Source: JBBWZH01 sp035544115
Lineage (GTDB): Bacteria > Actinomycetota > Actinomycetes > Mycobacteriales > CADCTP01
Assembly (NCBI GenBank): GCA_963714145.1
Contig: OY970235.1
Coordinates: forward strand, 4,154,001 to 4,218,000
DNA: 64,000 bases
Direction: 5' to 3'
The translations under genes were made by a program, and so were the position numbers. A model generated the notes under the pieces. That model was not told the origin of the DNA, made no database searches, and was given only the letters and a program-made list of their open reading frames with translations. This document shows, one piece after another, positions 16,131 to 24,537 of the stretch; position 1 is the stretch's first letter; each line of letters begins with the position of its first letter.

Positions 16131-16919
16131 TCAATGGCCGGGAGGGGTCGGCGGTGGGCCCGTCGGGTGAGTCGCCGGCGGGCCACCACTTCGGGGGTGG
16201 GTGGCCGGCGGGCCGGTGGGGTGGGTGGCCGGCGGGCCGGTCGGGTGGTCGGTCGGCTTGGCGGGCTTGCCCGGATGGGTGGCCGCGCTGCCGGGCGGGG
16301 TTGCCAGCAGTGCCGTGCAGTAGCCCTCGACCTTGTCGCGGCCGCCGGCGGCGGTGATCAGTGCGGTGAACGCCGGGCTGTCGAGGGCCTTGCCGTGCGA
16401 CCTGCCGGCACCGGCGAGGTACGCGTGGCAGAGACCGACCAGTGCGGTCGGCGGCAGGCTGACGGCGCCGGCCGGCGTGCGGCGGGACGGTGTCGTGGCC
16501 GGCCGGCCGGTCGCGTCCACGGTGCCCAGCGGCCGGGCGGTGCCGGGAACCGGGGCGATGCTGGGCCTGGCCGGGTTTCCGGTCGCCGGACCCGGCAGGG
16601 TGCCGGAGCCGGCGGCGAGAGCAACCCCGCCGGCAACGGTGACGGCGGCGAGGGCCACCACCTTGCCGGTGGGCAGCCTGGTGAACCAGCTCCTGGTCAG
16701 CGATGGTCTCCGCGGTTCCGGGACGGATTGCAGATGAGCAGCCTGGAACGCGGCCAGGGCCAGGGGCCGGCGATCCAGCTCCGCCGGATACGCGGGGGCG
16801 GCGGCCGCGGCGAGGTGTTCGCCGAGCCGGCCGGCCGCGCGACGGGCGACCGGGTCGCCGCGCAGCAGCGCGTCGGCGGTGTCCCGGTCGATCCGGCGAG
16901 GACTGGGGCGGTTGCTCAT
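16131..16919 (-). CDS. Single-span membrane protein paired with the ECF sigma factor (anti-sigma candidate)
   Basis: 262 residues from the ATG at 16919 (GGAG site). A GTG at 16961 overlapping the sigma gene by 8 bp is an alternative. The N-terminus is cytoplasmic-looking and includes RRIDRDTADALLRGDP and RLGEHLAAAAAPAYP. One membrane span is near KVVALAAVTVAGGVALAAG. The outside part contains ALVGLCHAYLAGAG and GRDKVEGYCTALL, with two cysteines. The C-terminus is a Pro/Thr/His repeat tail (THPTGPPA). There is no HxxxCxxC zinc motif, so it is not a classical ZAS anti-sigma factor, but gene order and topology suggest that role. Confidence 0.65.
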   Translation of the reverse strand: MSNRPSPRRIDRDTADALLRGDPVARRAAGRLGEHLAAAAAPAYPAELDRRPLALAAFQAAHLQSVPEPRRPSLTRSWFTRLPTGKVVALAAVTVAGGVALAAGSGTLPGPATGNPARPSIAPVPGTARPLGTVDATGRPATTPSRRTPAGAVSLPPTALVGLCHAYLAGAGRSHGKALDSPAFTALITAAGGRDKVEGYCTALLATPPGSAATHPGKPAKPTDHPTGPPATHPTGPPATHPRSGGPPATHPTGPPPTPPGH

Positions 16920-16953
16920 CTCATCTCCGTTGGCGCCGCGGGCCGCGGTTTCG

Positions 16954-17586
16954 TCACTCACGCCTCAGCTCGATCCCGGCGGTCCGCAGCCCGGGGGCCG
17001 GCCGCGGCGGCGGAACGGCGGCCGGCCGGTCCAGTTGCCGGGCCAGCCGGCGCAGTCCCCGATGCGCCGCGGTCCGCACCGCGCCGGCGCGCTTGCCCAG
17101 CACCTGGCCGGCAGCTTCCGCATCCAACCCGAGGACGACCCGCAGCAGCACCGCCTCCGCCTGGTCCCGGGGCAGCGTGGCGATCAGCGAGATCGCCGCG
17201 GCGGTGGACACCGCCTCGGCGGCCTGCTCGGCGGTGTCCTGCCCGTCGGCGAGGTCGTGCAGGGCTTCCAGGCCGAAGGTCTGGGCCGGGCGGCGGGACT
17301 GGCGGCGCAGCTGATCCAGCGCCCGGTTGCGGGCCACCGAGGCCGCCCAGGCCCGGAACCCGGCACCCTCACCGCGGTACGAGTGGATGTCCCGGGCGAT
17401 CTGCAACCAGGCCTCGGACGCCACATCCTCGGCATCCTGGCCGACCATGGCCCACAGGTAGCGCAGCAGCCCCGGCTGGACCGCGGCGTACAGCGCGCAG
17501 AACGCGTCGTCGTCACCGCCGGCGGCGGCCCGCACCAGGTCCGACAGGTCCGGCACGTCACCCGGTCCGGCGCCCGCAGAGCTCAC
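16954..17586 (-). CDS. ECF sigma factor
   Basis: Extracytoplasmic-function sigma factor of 210 residues from the GTG at 17586, 6 bp after GAGGAG. Region 2 is DAFCALYAAVQPGLLRYLW, then DAEDVASEAWLQIARDIHSYRGE with AWAASVARNRALDQLRR for -10 contact. Region 4 is LPRDQAEAVLLRVVLGLDAEAAGQVLGK then AGAVRTAAHRGLRRL. There is no C-terminal extension. It is followed at once by a membrane partner, so signalling through membrane release is likely. A terminator-like hairpin separates it from the PQQ-propeller gene upstream. Confidence 0.88.
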   Translation of the reverse strand: MSSAGAGPGDVPDLSDLVRAAAGGDDDAFCALYAAVQPGLLRYLWAMVGQDAEDVASEAWLQIARDIHSYRGEGAGFRAWAASVARNRALDQLRRQSRRPAQTFGLEALHDLADGQDTAEQAAEAVSTAAAISLIATLPRDQAEAVLLRVVLGLDAEAAGQVLGKRAGAVRTAAHRGLRRLARQLDRPAAVPPPRPAPGLRTAGIELRRE

Positions 17587-17662
17587 CAACACCTCCTCGG
17601 ACCGGCGGCCGGCTCAGGTCGGCCAGCTCCGGACCGGACATAGCTACGACCAGCCGCGGCGA

Positions 17663-17690
17663 CCACCGGGGCTGCCCTGCGCCCCGGTGG
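17663..17690. terminator. Hairpin after the PQQ-propeller gene
   Basis: Perfect 10-bp stem ccaccggggc / gccccggtgg with an 8-nt loop, 133 bp beyond the stop at 17824 and before the sigma factor start. Confidence 0.6.
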
Positions 17691-17823
17691 CTACAGCCAT
17701 CAAGGCGACGGATCCGGACCACACTTATGGCGCTGACGGCCCGATTTCTGTTACAGCCCGGCGAGACCACCGATGGCTACCCCGGCCGGTGACGACAGTG
17801 CGCGGCCGCGCAGCGGGCGGGGC

Positions 17824-19707
17824 TCAGCGGGCGGCGGGGGTGAACCCGGGGCCGTCGCGGATCGCGATCAGCGGCCCGCGTTCGGCCGGGGCCGGCGGAT
17901 CCTCGGCGGGCAGCATCAGCAGGGTGCCGCCGGCCACCCGCAGCCCGTAGGGGTTGATCGGTGGCACGGCGTGGGGGCCGCAGGTGCTGGCGCAGCCGTC
18001 GAAGGTGGCGCTGCCCAGGAGCCGGCCGGCGCCGTCGACGACCTCGAGCCGGACCGAGCCGGGGCCCGGGTTGGTCGCCTGGGTGAGCAGGTAGAGCCGC
18101 CGCGCGTCGGCGACGGTCAGCGTCGAGGTCTCGCCGGGGGTGGGCGGCGGGGCGGCCGGCAGGTCGGCGGTGTGCGCCACCCGGCCGGTGCGCGGGTCCA
18201 GCGCGAACGCCCGCAGCGCGGGCCGGCCGACCGGGCGGGCCGGGCGGCCGACCGGCTCCAGCAGCACGAACCGGTTGTCGAGCGCGGACACCGGCGGCCC
18301 CTGCAGCCAGCTCGCCCGGGCCGTGGTCGGCCGGCGCCACAGCACCCGGCCGTCGCGGAGGTCCACCGCGGCCAGCGTCGTGTCGCCGGCCTTGCCGGTC
18401 ACCAGCACGCCGGCCACCCCGGCGGCGACCTGAACCCGATCGCCGGCCCGCAGCCCGCCGAGCGCGGTGCGGAACTGCGCGGTCCAAGCGACCGCGCCGG
18501 TGTCCCGGCGGACCGCGAGCAGCGGCGAATCCGGGCAGTAGCTGGCGAACAGCAGCAGCTCGCCGGCGGCCCGGACCGAGGCCCGCTGCAGGCACCTGGA
18601 CGGGTCGGGCAGCCGCCAGCGCAGCCGGCCGGTGCGCGGGTCCACGCCGCGCAGGCCGGCCGGTCCGTCGCCGAGCACGAGCAGTCCGCCCGGCAGGGCG
18701 CTCTGCGCCTGACCGGAGATGTCCAGGCTGTCGGAGAGCATCCCGCCGGCGTCCCGATCGCTCCACAGCCGCTGGCCGGTGCGCAGGTCGAACGCGTGCA
18801 GGAACTTGGCGCGGCGGTCCACCCGGATCATCAGCACCCCGCTGACCGGGTCGGGGATCGCATCCACGTACGCGTCCGAGTGCTGGTAGGACCAGCGGAT
18901 CCGGCCGGTGTCCGGGTCGGCCACCGCGACCCGGCGGCCACCCTCACCCGGCCCGATCAGCACCGCGTACCCACCGGCGACGTACACCCGGTCGACGCCC
19001 GGCCGGCGCCAGCCGAGCTGCCCCGGGGTGGCCGGCCCGGTGTCACCGCCGCGTGCTGCGGGCTCCGTGCTCGTGCTGTGCCGCACGTACCGGCCGTCGA
19101 CCAGCCAGCCAGCTCCGGTGCCGGCACCGATCGCGGCGACCAGCACGAGGGCGACCGGCCCGACCAGCCAGCCCAGCCGCGCGGCCGGCCCGCCACGGTC
19201 CAGCCACAGCCGCAGCCAGACCAGGCCCCAGCCGACCGCCCCGGCGGCGAGCAGCAGCACCACCGCGGCCAGCGCCGGGGTGGCCCAACCGCGGAGCCGG
19301 ACCACCGCGGTGAACCCGGCCACGGCCGCGGCGGCATGCAGCCCGCCGGCCCAGGCCGGCGCGGCGGCCCTGGCCGGCGCGGCCGCCCTGGCCGGCGCGG
19401 CGGCTACCGCGGCGGCCAGGGCGGTGGCCGCGACCGCGGCGACCAGTGCGGCGATCGTGAGCACGGCCAGCAGCCGGACCCAGCCCAGCCCGGGCACCCG
19501 GTCCGGTGCGGCCGGCGGCAGCGTCAGCAGCACCGCCGGGCCGCGCACCGCGACCGCGCCGGAGTCCAGCCAACGGGCGAAGGTCAGACCAGCGACCGCG
19601 GTCGAGATCAGCGCGGCGACCGGTGCCAGCACCAGGTCCGCCATCCGCCGGTCGGCGCCGGCAGCCGGCGCCGGGTCCACCCGGACCGGTGTGCTGGGCT
19701 GCGACAT
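17824..19707 (-). CDS. Membrane protein with PQQ-like beta-propeller ectodomain
   Basis: 627 residues from the ATG at 19707 (GGGAGGAG site). About four hydrophobic segments lie in residues 25-205, separated by an Ala/Arg-rich 21-bp repeat (ARAAAPARAAAP). Then comes an exterior beta-propeller of the BamB/PQQ-repeat type: DPDTGRIRWSYQ, DLRTGQRLWSD, DPRTGRLRWRLPD, VRRDTGAVAWTA, DLRDGRVLWRR, DPRTGRVAHT. No PQQ-enzyme active-site residues are evident, so a structural or sensing role is more likely than a dehydrogenase. It lies upstream of the ECF sigma gene on the same strand and may relate to that signalling module. Confidence 0.8.
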   Translation of the reverse strand: MSQPSTPVRVDPAPAAGADRRMADLVLAPVAALISTAVAGLTFARWLDSGAVAVRGPAVLLTLPPAAPDRVPGLGWVRLLAVLTIAALVAAVAATALAAAVAAAPARAAAPARAAAPAWAGGLHAAAAVAGFTAVVRLRGWATPALAAVVLLLAAGAVGWGLVWLRLWLDRGGPAARLGWLVGPVALVLVAAIGAGTGAGWLVDGRYVRHSTSTEPAARGGDTGPATPGQLGWRRPGVDRVYVAGGYAVLIGPGEGGRRVAVADPDTGRIRWSYQHSDAYVDAIPDPVSGVLMIRVDRRAKFLHAFDLRTGQRLWSDRDAGGMLSDSLDISGQAQSALPGGLLVLGDGPAGLRGVDPRTGRLRWRLPDPSRCLQRASVRAAGELLLFASYCPDSPLLAVRRDTGAVAWTAQFRTALGGLRAGDRVQVAAGVAGVLVTGKAGDTTLAAVDLRDGRVLWRRPTTARASWLQGPPVSALDNRFVLLEPVGRPARPVGRPALRAFALDPRTGRVAHTADLPAAPPPTPGETSTLTVADARRLYLLTQATNPGPGSVRLEVVDGAGRLLGSATFDGCASTCGPHAVPPINPYGLRVAGGTLLMLPAEDPPAPAERGPLIAIRDGPGFTPAAR

Positions 19708-20111
19708 CCGACTCCTCCCGATCCGCGGCACTCCCCCGGCGCGCCCCCTTCGACCGCCTCGCGCCAACCCTGGTTCCACCCGACCCGGGGCGGTTCCAGC
19801 CGGCCGGCGGAGCGGACCCCGGCGTACCCGCCGGGAGCGTCGGCGCACCCGGCCCGCGCCGCATTAAAGCAGACAAGTCGGAAGTTTCCGGCGGTCCGGG
19901 TGTCGACGGGGCTGTGGCAGCGGGCGGCAGCACCAGCGTCTACGGGCGGACCGTCCCGCTCACCGGCGGCCACGCCGCCGCGATGCCTCCTCCGCAGTAC
20001 CTCCAGCCGCAGTCCCCCACCGCTCATTGGCGACTTCGGCGGGTTGTCCGGGTAGCATTCGAACCGTCCCTCTCAGGCGGTATGTGTTCGACTGTCCGGA
20101 GGCTGCTCGTG
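19708..20111. other. Divergent promoter region of the propeller and kinase genes
   Basis: 404 bp without a gene. Towards the propeller gene the minus strand has ggaaac then tttaat (19863-19868) in an AT-richer patch. Towards the kinase gene a tagcat hexamer at 20053-20058 could be a -10. Both are weak pattern matches. Confidence 0.35.
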
Positions 20112-23100
20112 ATGGCGCCGCAGGTGTCGCCGGTCGACGTGGTTGCCCTGCCGGGCTACCAGGATCTGGTCGAAGTGGCCCGCGGCGGGGACGGGGTGGT
20201 CTACCGGGCCTGGCAGGACGGGCCGGGGCGGCACGTGGCGATCAAGGTGCTGCTGCTGGACGAGCCGGCGGCGGTGCGGCGCTTCAACCGCGAGGTGCGG
20301 ATCACCATGGCGCTCGGGCGGCAGCACCCGCACATCGTCGGGGTGCTGGACAGCGGCACCACCGCCGGCGGCCAGCCGTACCTGGTGATGGAGTTCTACG
20401 ACCTCGGCTCGCTGCACGACCAACTGCGGGCGTCCGGCCCGCTGCCGGTGGAGACGGTGGTCGGCGCCGGCCGCGCGGTCGCCGACGCGTTGAGCTTCGC
20501 GCACGGCCAGGGGGTGCTGCACGGCGACGTGAAGCCGCAGAACATCCTGGTCCGGCCGACGTCGTACGTGCTCGCCGACTTCGGGCTGGCCCGCCGGGTG
20601 GTCGCCGAGCACTCGCCGCCGGACTGGTTCAGCTACCGGCACGCCGCGCCGCAGGTGCTCGACGGCGAGCCGCCGACCGCGGCGGACGACGTCTACTCGC
20701 TCGGCTCCACGCTGCACGCGCTGCTCGACGGTCGGCCGCCGTTCGCCGACGACGACCCGGCGGCGGACACCGCGCTGGCCTACCTGCGCCGGGCCCGCAC
20801 CGGCACGCCGCGCCCGCTGGCCCGGCCGGACATTCCGGCCGGCCTCGCCGCGATCGTGCACCGCTGCCTGGCCCGCAGCCGGGCGGACCGCTACCCGGAC
20901 GCCGCGGCGGTCCGCGACGCGCTCGGGTCGCTCCCGGCCGGAACCCGGGCGCCGGCGGCCGTGTCGATCCCGGTACCGCGCCCACCGCCGGCCCGGCCGG
21001 CCGGCGCGGCGAGCGCCGGGGGCGCCCCGGTGCCGCGCCAACTGCCGGCGGACGTGTCCGGCTTCACCGGCCGCGCCGCCAGCCTGCGGATCCTGGATGG
21101 GGCCCGGGCAGGCACCGGGCCGACCGCGCCGGCGCTCGCGGTGATCACCGGGACCGCCGGGGTCGGCAAGACGGCGCTGGCCGTGCACTGGGCGCACCGG
21201 ATCGCCGACCGGTTCCCGGACGGGCAGCTGTTCGTCAACCTCCGCGGCTACGACCGGGGGCCGGCGGCCGACCCGGCCGACGTGCTGGCCCTGTTCCTGC
21301 GCTCGCTGGGCGTCAGCCCGGATCGGGTGCCGGCCGGCCTGGACGAACGGGCGGCGCTCTACCGGACCATGCTCGCCGGCCGGCGGATGCTGGTACTGCT
21401 CGACAACGCCGCGAACGCCGGGCAGGTCCGCCCGCTGCTGCCGGCCGGGCCGGACTGCCTGGTGCTGGTGACCGGGCGCGGCGGGCTGGGCGGCCTGGTC
21501 GCCGGGCAGGGCGCCGCGCGGCTCCGGCTGGACGTGCTCGGCGCCGACGAGGCCGCCGTCCTGCTGCACCGGCTCCTCGGCCGGCGGACCACCGCCGAGC
21601 CGCGGGCGGCCGCCGACATCGCCGCGCTCTGCGGCTTCCTCCCGGTCGCGCTCCGGGTCGCCGCGGCGAACCTGGCCGACAGTCCACATCAGACACTCGC
21701 GGGGTACGCGGAGTCGCTGCGGTCCGGCGACCGGCTGGGCCTGCTGGCCGTCGACGGCGACGACGAGGCCGCGATCCGGGCCACGTTCGACCTGTCGTAC
21801 CAGCGGCTGGACGGCCCGGCCCGGCGGCTGTTCCGGCTGCTCGGCCTGCATCCCGGCCCGGAGGTCGACCCGCGGGCCGCGGCGGCGCTGGCCGGGCTGC
21901 CGGCGGCCGACAGCCGGCGGCTGCTCGGCGTGCTGGTCAACGCCGAGCTGATGCAGGAGACCAGGCCCGACCGGTTCGGCTTCCACGACCTGCTGCGCGC
22001 CTACGCCGCCGACCGCGCCGCCGCCGAGGACCCGGCGGCGCAGCGGCAGGCCGCGGTGACCCGGCTGCTCGACTGGTACCGGTACGCCGCCAACGTGGCG
22101 GTCGACCTGCTCCGGCCGCACCGCGCCGGGCTCCGGCTGGATCTCCCGGTGCCGCCGACCGGCCCGCTCGACCTCGTCGACGCGACCGCCGCGAACGCCT
22201 TCCTGGAGACCGAGCTGCCCACCCTGCTGGCCGCCACCCGGCATGCCGCGGCGCGCGGCTGGGACGAGCACGCCTGGCAGCTCCCGCACCTGCTGTGGCC
22301 CTGGTTCGAGGTGGGCGGCTACCTCGACGACTGGCTGGCCATGGGCCGGCTCGCGGTGGCCGGCGCCGGCCGGCTCGCCGACCGGCAGGCACAAGCGGAG
22401 AGCCGGCGCGGGCTCGCCGCGGTGCACCGCCGGCTGGGACGGCCGGACGAGGCGCTGGAGTACCAGCGGCAGGCCCTCGACCTGCAGCGCGACCGCGGCG
22501 ATCGGCGCGGCCAGGCGGCGATCCGGAACGACATCGCGATCACCCAGGGCGGCGTCGGCCGGTTGACCGAGGCCGCCGACCAGCTGCGCCAGGCCCTGGA
22601 GCTCTACCGGCAGGTCGGCGACGCGCACGGCGAGGCGGCCGTGCTCGGCAACCTGGCCAGCGTCAGCCAGGGCCTCGGCGAGTACCCGGCGGCCCGGGAG
22701 CACCTCCGCCGCGGGCTCGAGCTGGCCCGGCAGGCCGGCGACCACCGCACCCAGGCGGCGATGCTCGGCAGCCTCGGCGTGCTGCACCTGGTCCTGGGCG
22801 ATCACGCCGACGCCGCCGAGCACGCCCGCCAGTCCGTCGAGCTGTACCGGTCGACCCGCGACCGGCTCGGCGAGGCCCGGGGGCTGGCGGTCGGCGGGGT
22901 CGCCCTGCAGCGGCTGGGCCGGTACGCCGACGCGGCCCGGGCACACCGGCAGGCGCTGGACCACTTCCGGCAGATCGGCGACCGGCGCGGCGAGGCCGAG
23001 GTGCGCGGCAACCTGGCCACCGACCAGCGGCAGATGGGCCGGTACGCCGAGGCGGTGGACGAGTACCAGCGGGCCCTCGTGCTCATCCGCGAGGTCGGCG

Positions 23101-23393
23101 ACCGCGGCACCGAAAGCGAGATCCGCAACGACCTAGGCGTGGCCCTGCGGGCGACCCACGGCCCCGCGGACGCCCTCGGCCAGCACCGCCGGGCGCTGGC
23201 CCTGGCCGAGGAGACCAGCAACCGGTACGAGCGGGCCCGCGCGCACGAGGGGATCGCCCGGGCGACACCGGCCGGCGACCCCGAGCACGATCGGCAGCTG
23301 CGGCGCGCCCTGGCCCTGTACGCCGAGCTCGGCGTCCCCGAGGCGGGCGAGCTGGCAGCCGAGTTCGATCAGCTCGCCGGCCGCGGACGCTGA
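20112..23393 (+). CDS. Ser/Thr kinase - STAND NTPase - TPR fusion protein
   Basis: 1,093 residues. ATG at 20112; GTG at 20109 has the same GGAGG site at tighter spacing. Residues 15-275 are a protein kinase: glycine-rich ARGGDGVVY, Lys45 (AIK), catalytic Asp139 in HGDVKPQN (Gly in place of the HRD arginine), Asp156 of DFG, and AAPQ in place of APE. A Pro/Ala linker follows. Residues about 310-620 are an NB-ARC-like STAND module with Walker A GTAGVGKTA (Lys353) and Walker B MLVLLDNA (Asp431), then a winged-helix region (LFRLLGLHPGPEVD). Residues about 770-1080 are TPR-like helical pairs (EALEYQRQALDLQRDRGDRRGQAA). A signal probably opens the NTPase and drives the kinase. It is convergent with an FHA-like protein, a likely partner. 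Confidence 0.88.
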   Translation: MAPQVSPVDVVALPGYQDLVEVARGGDGVVYRAWQDGPGRHVAIKVLLLDEPAAVRRFNREVRITMALGRQHPHIVGVLDSGTTAGGQPYLVMEFYDLGSLHDQLRASGPLPVETVVGAGRAVADALSFAHGQGVLHGDVKPQNILVRPTSYVLADFGLARRVVAEHSPPDWFSYRHAAPQVLDGEPPTAADDVYSLGSTLHALLDGRPPFADDDPAADTALAYLRRARTGTPRPLARPDIPAGLAAIVHRCLARSRADRYPDAAAVRDALGSLPAGTRAPAAVSIPVPRPPPARPAGAASAGGAPVPRQLPADVSGFTGRAASLRILDGARAGTGPTAPALAVITGTAGVGKTALAVHWAHRIADRFPDGQLFVNLRGYDRGPAADPADVLALFLRSLGVSPDRVPAGLDERAALYRTMLAGRRMLVLLDNAANAGQVRPLLPAGPDCLVLVTGRGGLGGLVAGQGAARLRLDVLGADEAAVLLHRLLGRRTTAEPRAAADIAALCGFLPVALRVAAANLADSPHQTLAGYAESLRSGDRLGLLAVDGDDEAAIRATFDLSYQRLDGPARRLFRLLGLHPGPEVDPRAAAALAGLPAADSRRLLGVLVNAELMQETRPDRFGFHDLLRAYAADRAAAEDPAAQRQAAVTRLLDWYRYAANVAVDLLRPHRAGLRLDLPVPPTGPLDLVDATAANAFLETELPTLLAATRHAAARGWDEHAWQLPHLLWPWFEVGGYLDDWLAMGRLAVAGAGRLADRQAQAESRRGLAAVHRRLGRPDEALEYQRQALDLQRDRGDRRGQAAIRNDIAITQGGVGRLTEAADQLRQALELYRQVGDAHGEAAVLGNLASVSQGLGEYPAAREHLRRGLELARQAGDHRTQAAMLGSLGVLHLVLGDHADAAEHARQSVELYRSTRDRLGEARGLAVGGVALQRLGRYADAARAHRQALDHFRQIGDRRGEAEVRGNLATDQRQMGRYAEAVDEYQRALVLIREVGDRGTESEIRNDLGVALRATHGPADALGQHRRALALAEETSNRYERARAHEGIARATPAGDPEHDRQLRRALALYAELGVPEAGELAAEFDQLAGRGR

Positions 23394-23399
23394 CAGACT

Positions 23400-23429
23400 G
23401 CCCCCTAGCAGCACTAGCTCGCTGGGGGC
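23400..23429. terminator. Bidirectional hairpin between kinase and FHA-like genes
   Basis: gccccctagc pairs with gctgggggc across an 11-nt loop. It overlaps the last codons of the minus-strand gene and lies 7 bp past the kinase stop. Confidence 0.6.
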
Positions 23430-24280
23430 GGACGCTGCCTGGCTGAGACCTGGCGTTCCACCACGGCCAGGTCGGCGGCGGTGACCAGGCGTACCTCGGC
23501 CGCCCGGCGGCCGACCGCGAACCGCACGTTCTGCACCCGGCGGGCGCTGGGCCGGAACGGGTTGTCGTGCCGGCCGAAGGCGACCAGCGCGATCGTCCGG
23601 ATCGCGTCGTCCACCCGCTGCGGGGCCTCGAGGTTCCAGGCGTAGCCGTGCCAGCCGAGCACCCGCTCGTAGATCTCCCGGTTGGACGGCGGCCGGGGGT
23701 AGTCGTCGGCGCCGGTCAGCCAGGGCTCGGCCAGGGCGAGCGCGACGTACCACTCGCGGTCGCCCGGTGTCAGGCCGGGCGCCGGGCCGGTGGGCGCCGC
23801 GTCCCGGTCGGGCTGGGCGGCGGCCCCGTCCGGCCGGGCCGGGTCCGGGGCCGGCGCCGGCTCGGCCGGCCCGGTGGTCGCCACGTCCACCACCAGCAGC
23901 AGGTCGACGTAGGTGTCCGGGCCGAGCTGGCGGCCGCGCAGCACCTGCAGGTGGTTCTCGCCCTCGTCGAGCAGCGCCGACATGCCCTCGGTGAGGGTCG
24001 CCCGGCGGGCCCCGCCCGGCGCCTCGAACAGGCTCGACAGCTGCGCCTCGCTGCCGCCGCGCCAGCACAGCCGGACCATCTCGGCACCGACGACCAGCTC
24101 GCCGAGCAGCCGGGACACGTGCGGCGCGCAGCGGGGCAGGGCCAGCGTGGTCTGCCGCAGTTGGGCCGCCGGGTCGTCGACCGGCACCGCCGCCTGCGGC
24201 GCCCGCCCGACCAGCAGGGTCTCCCCCGACCCGAGCACGACCTGGGGCACCCCGGACCCGCGCAGCGCTACCCGCAGCAT
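23414..24280 (-). CDS. FHA-like domain protein facing the kinase gene
   Basis: 288 residues from the ATG at 24280, directly after GGAGGTCAG. The first 100 residues look like a forkhead-associated fold: VVLGSGETLLVGRAPQAAVPVDDP, then LPRCAPHVSRLLGELVV (the S/H pair of FHA) and VRLCWRGGSEAQL. A Pro/Ala linker follows at about 150-185. The C-terminus is a compact helical domain (GDREWYVALALAEPWL, SNREIYERVLGWHGY, RVDDAIRTIALVAFGR) resembling winged-helix segments found after FHA domains. FHA domains bind phosphothreonine, so it could read phosphorylation by the convergent kinase. Fold assignment is by motif only. Confidence 0.6.
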   Translation of the reverse strand: MLRVALRGSGVPQVVLGSGETLLVGRAPQAAVPVDDPAAQLRQTTLALPRCAPHVSRLLGELVVGAEMVRLCWRGGSEAQLSSLFEAPGGARRATLTEGMSALLDEGENHLQVLRGRQLGPDTYVDLLLVVDVATTGPAEPAPAPDPARPDGAAAQPDRDAAPTGPAPGLTPGDREWYVALALAEPWLTGADDYPRPPSNREIYERVLGWHGYAWNLEAPQRVDDAIRTIALVAFGRHDNPFRPSARRVQNVRFAVGRRAAEVRLVTAADLAVVERQVSARQRPPPAS

Positions 24281-24537
24281 CTGACCTCCATCGCAAGGCT
24301 GCCGCACCAGCGGCCCGGCGTCGAGCCAGCCGCCACTGGCCCCGACCCTGCCAGCGGTCCGGGCCGCGCACCTGGGTCCACGTCACCCGCGCCCAAGCCG
24401 CACGCCAGCCATGGCTCGAGAGCCTCGCCGCCAATGCGGACAACCATGCACTCCACTGGACAATGGTCGCTACAGGTGGCATGAACAGACGTTGTCGGCG
24501 GGAGGACCACACGGGGGCGGAGGAGAGGACCACGGAC

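Noticed and set aside
16131..16961. Classical zinc-binding anti-sigma factor
   Set aside because: No HxxxCxxC motif in the N-terminal part; only gene order and one membrane span support an anti-sigma role.
20027..23446. Alternative-frame open frame of over 1,100 codons on the kinase gene
   Set aside because: The other frame carries all kinase, NTPase and TPR motifs; this one is an Arg/Gly-rich shadow.
20112..24280. Calling the kinase-STAND/FHA pair a phage-defence system
   Set aside because: No nuclease, toxin or other defence gene is nearby; the architecture also occurs in ordinary actinobacterial signalling.
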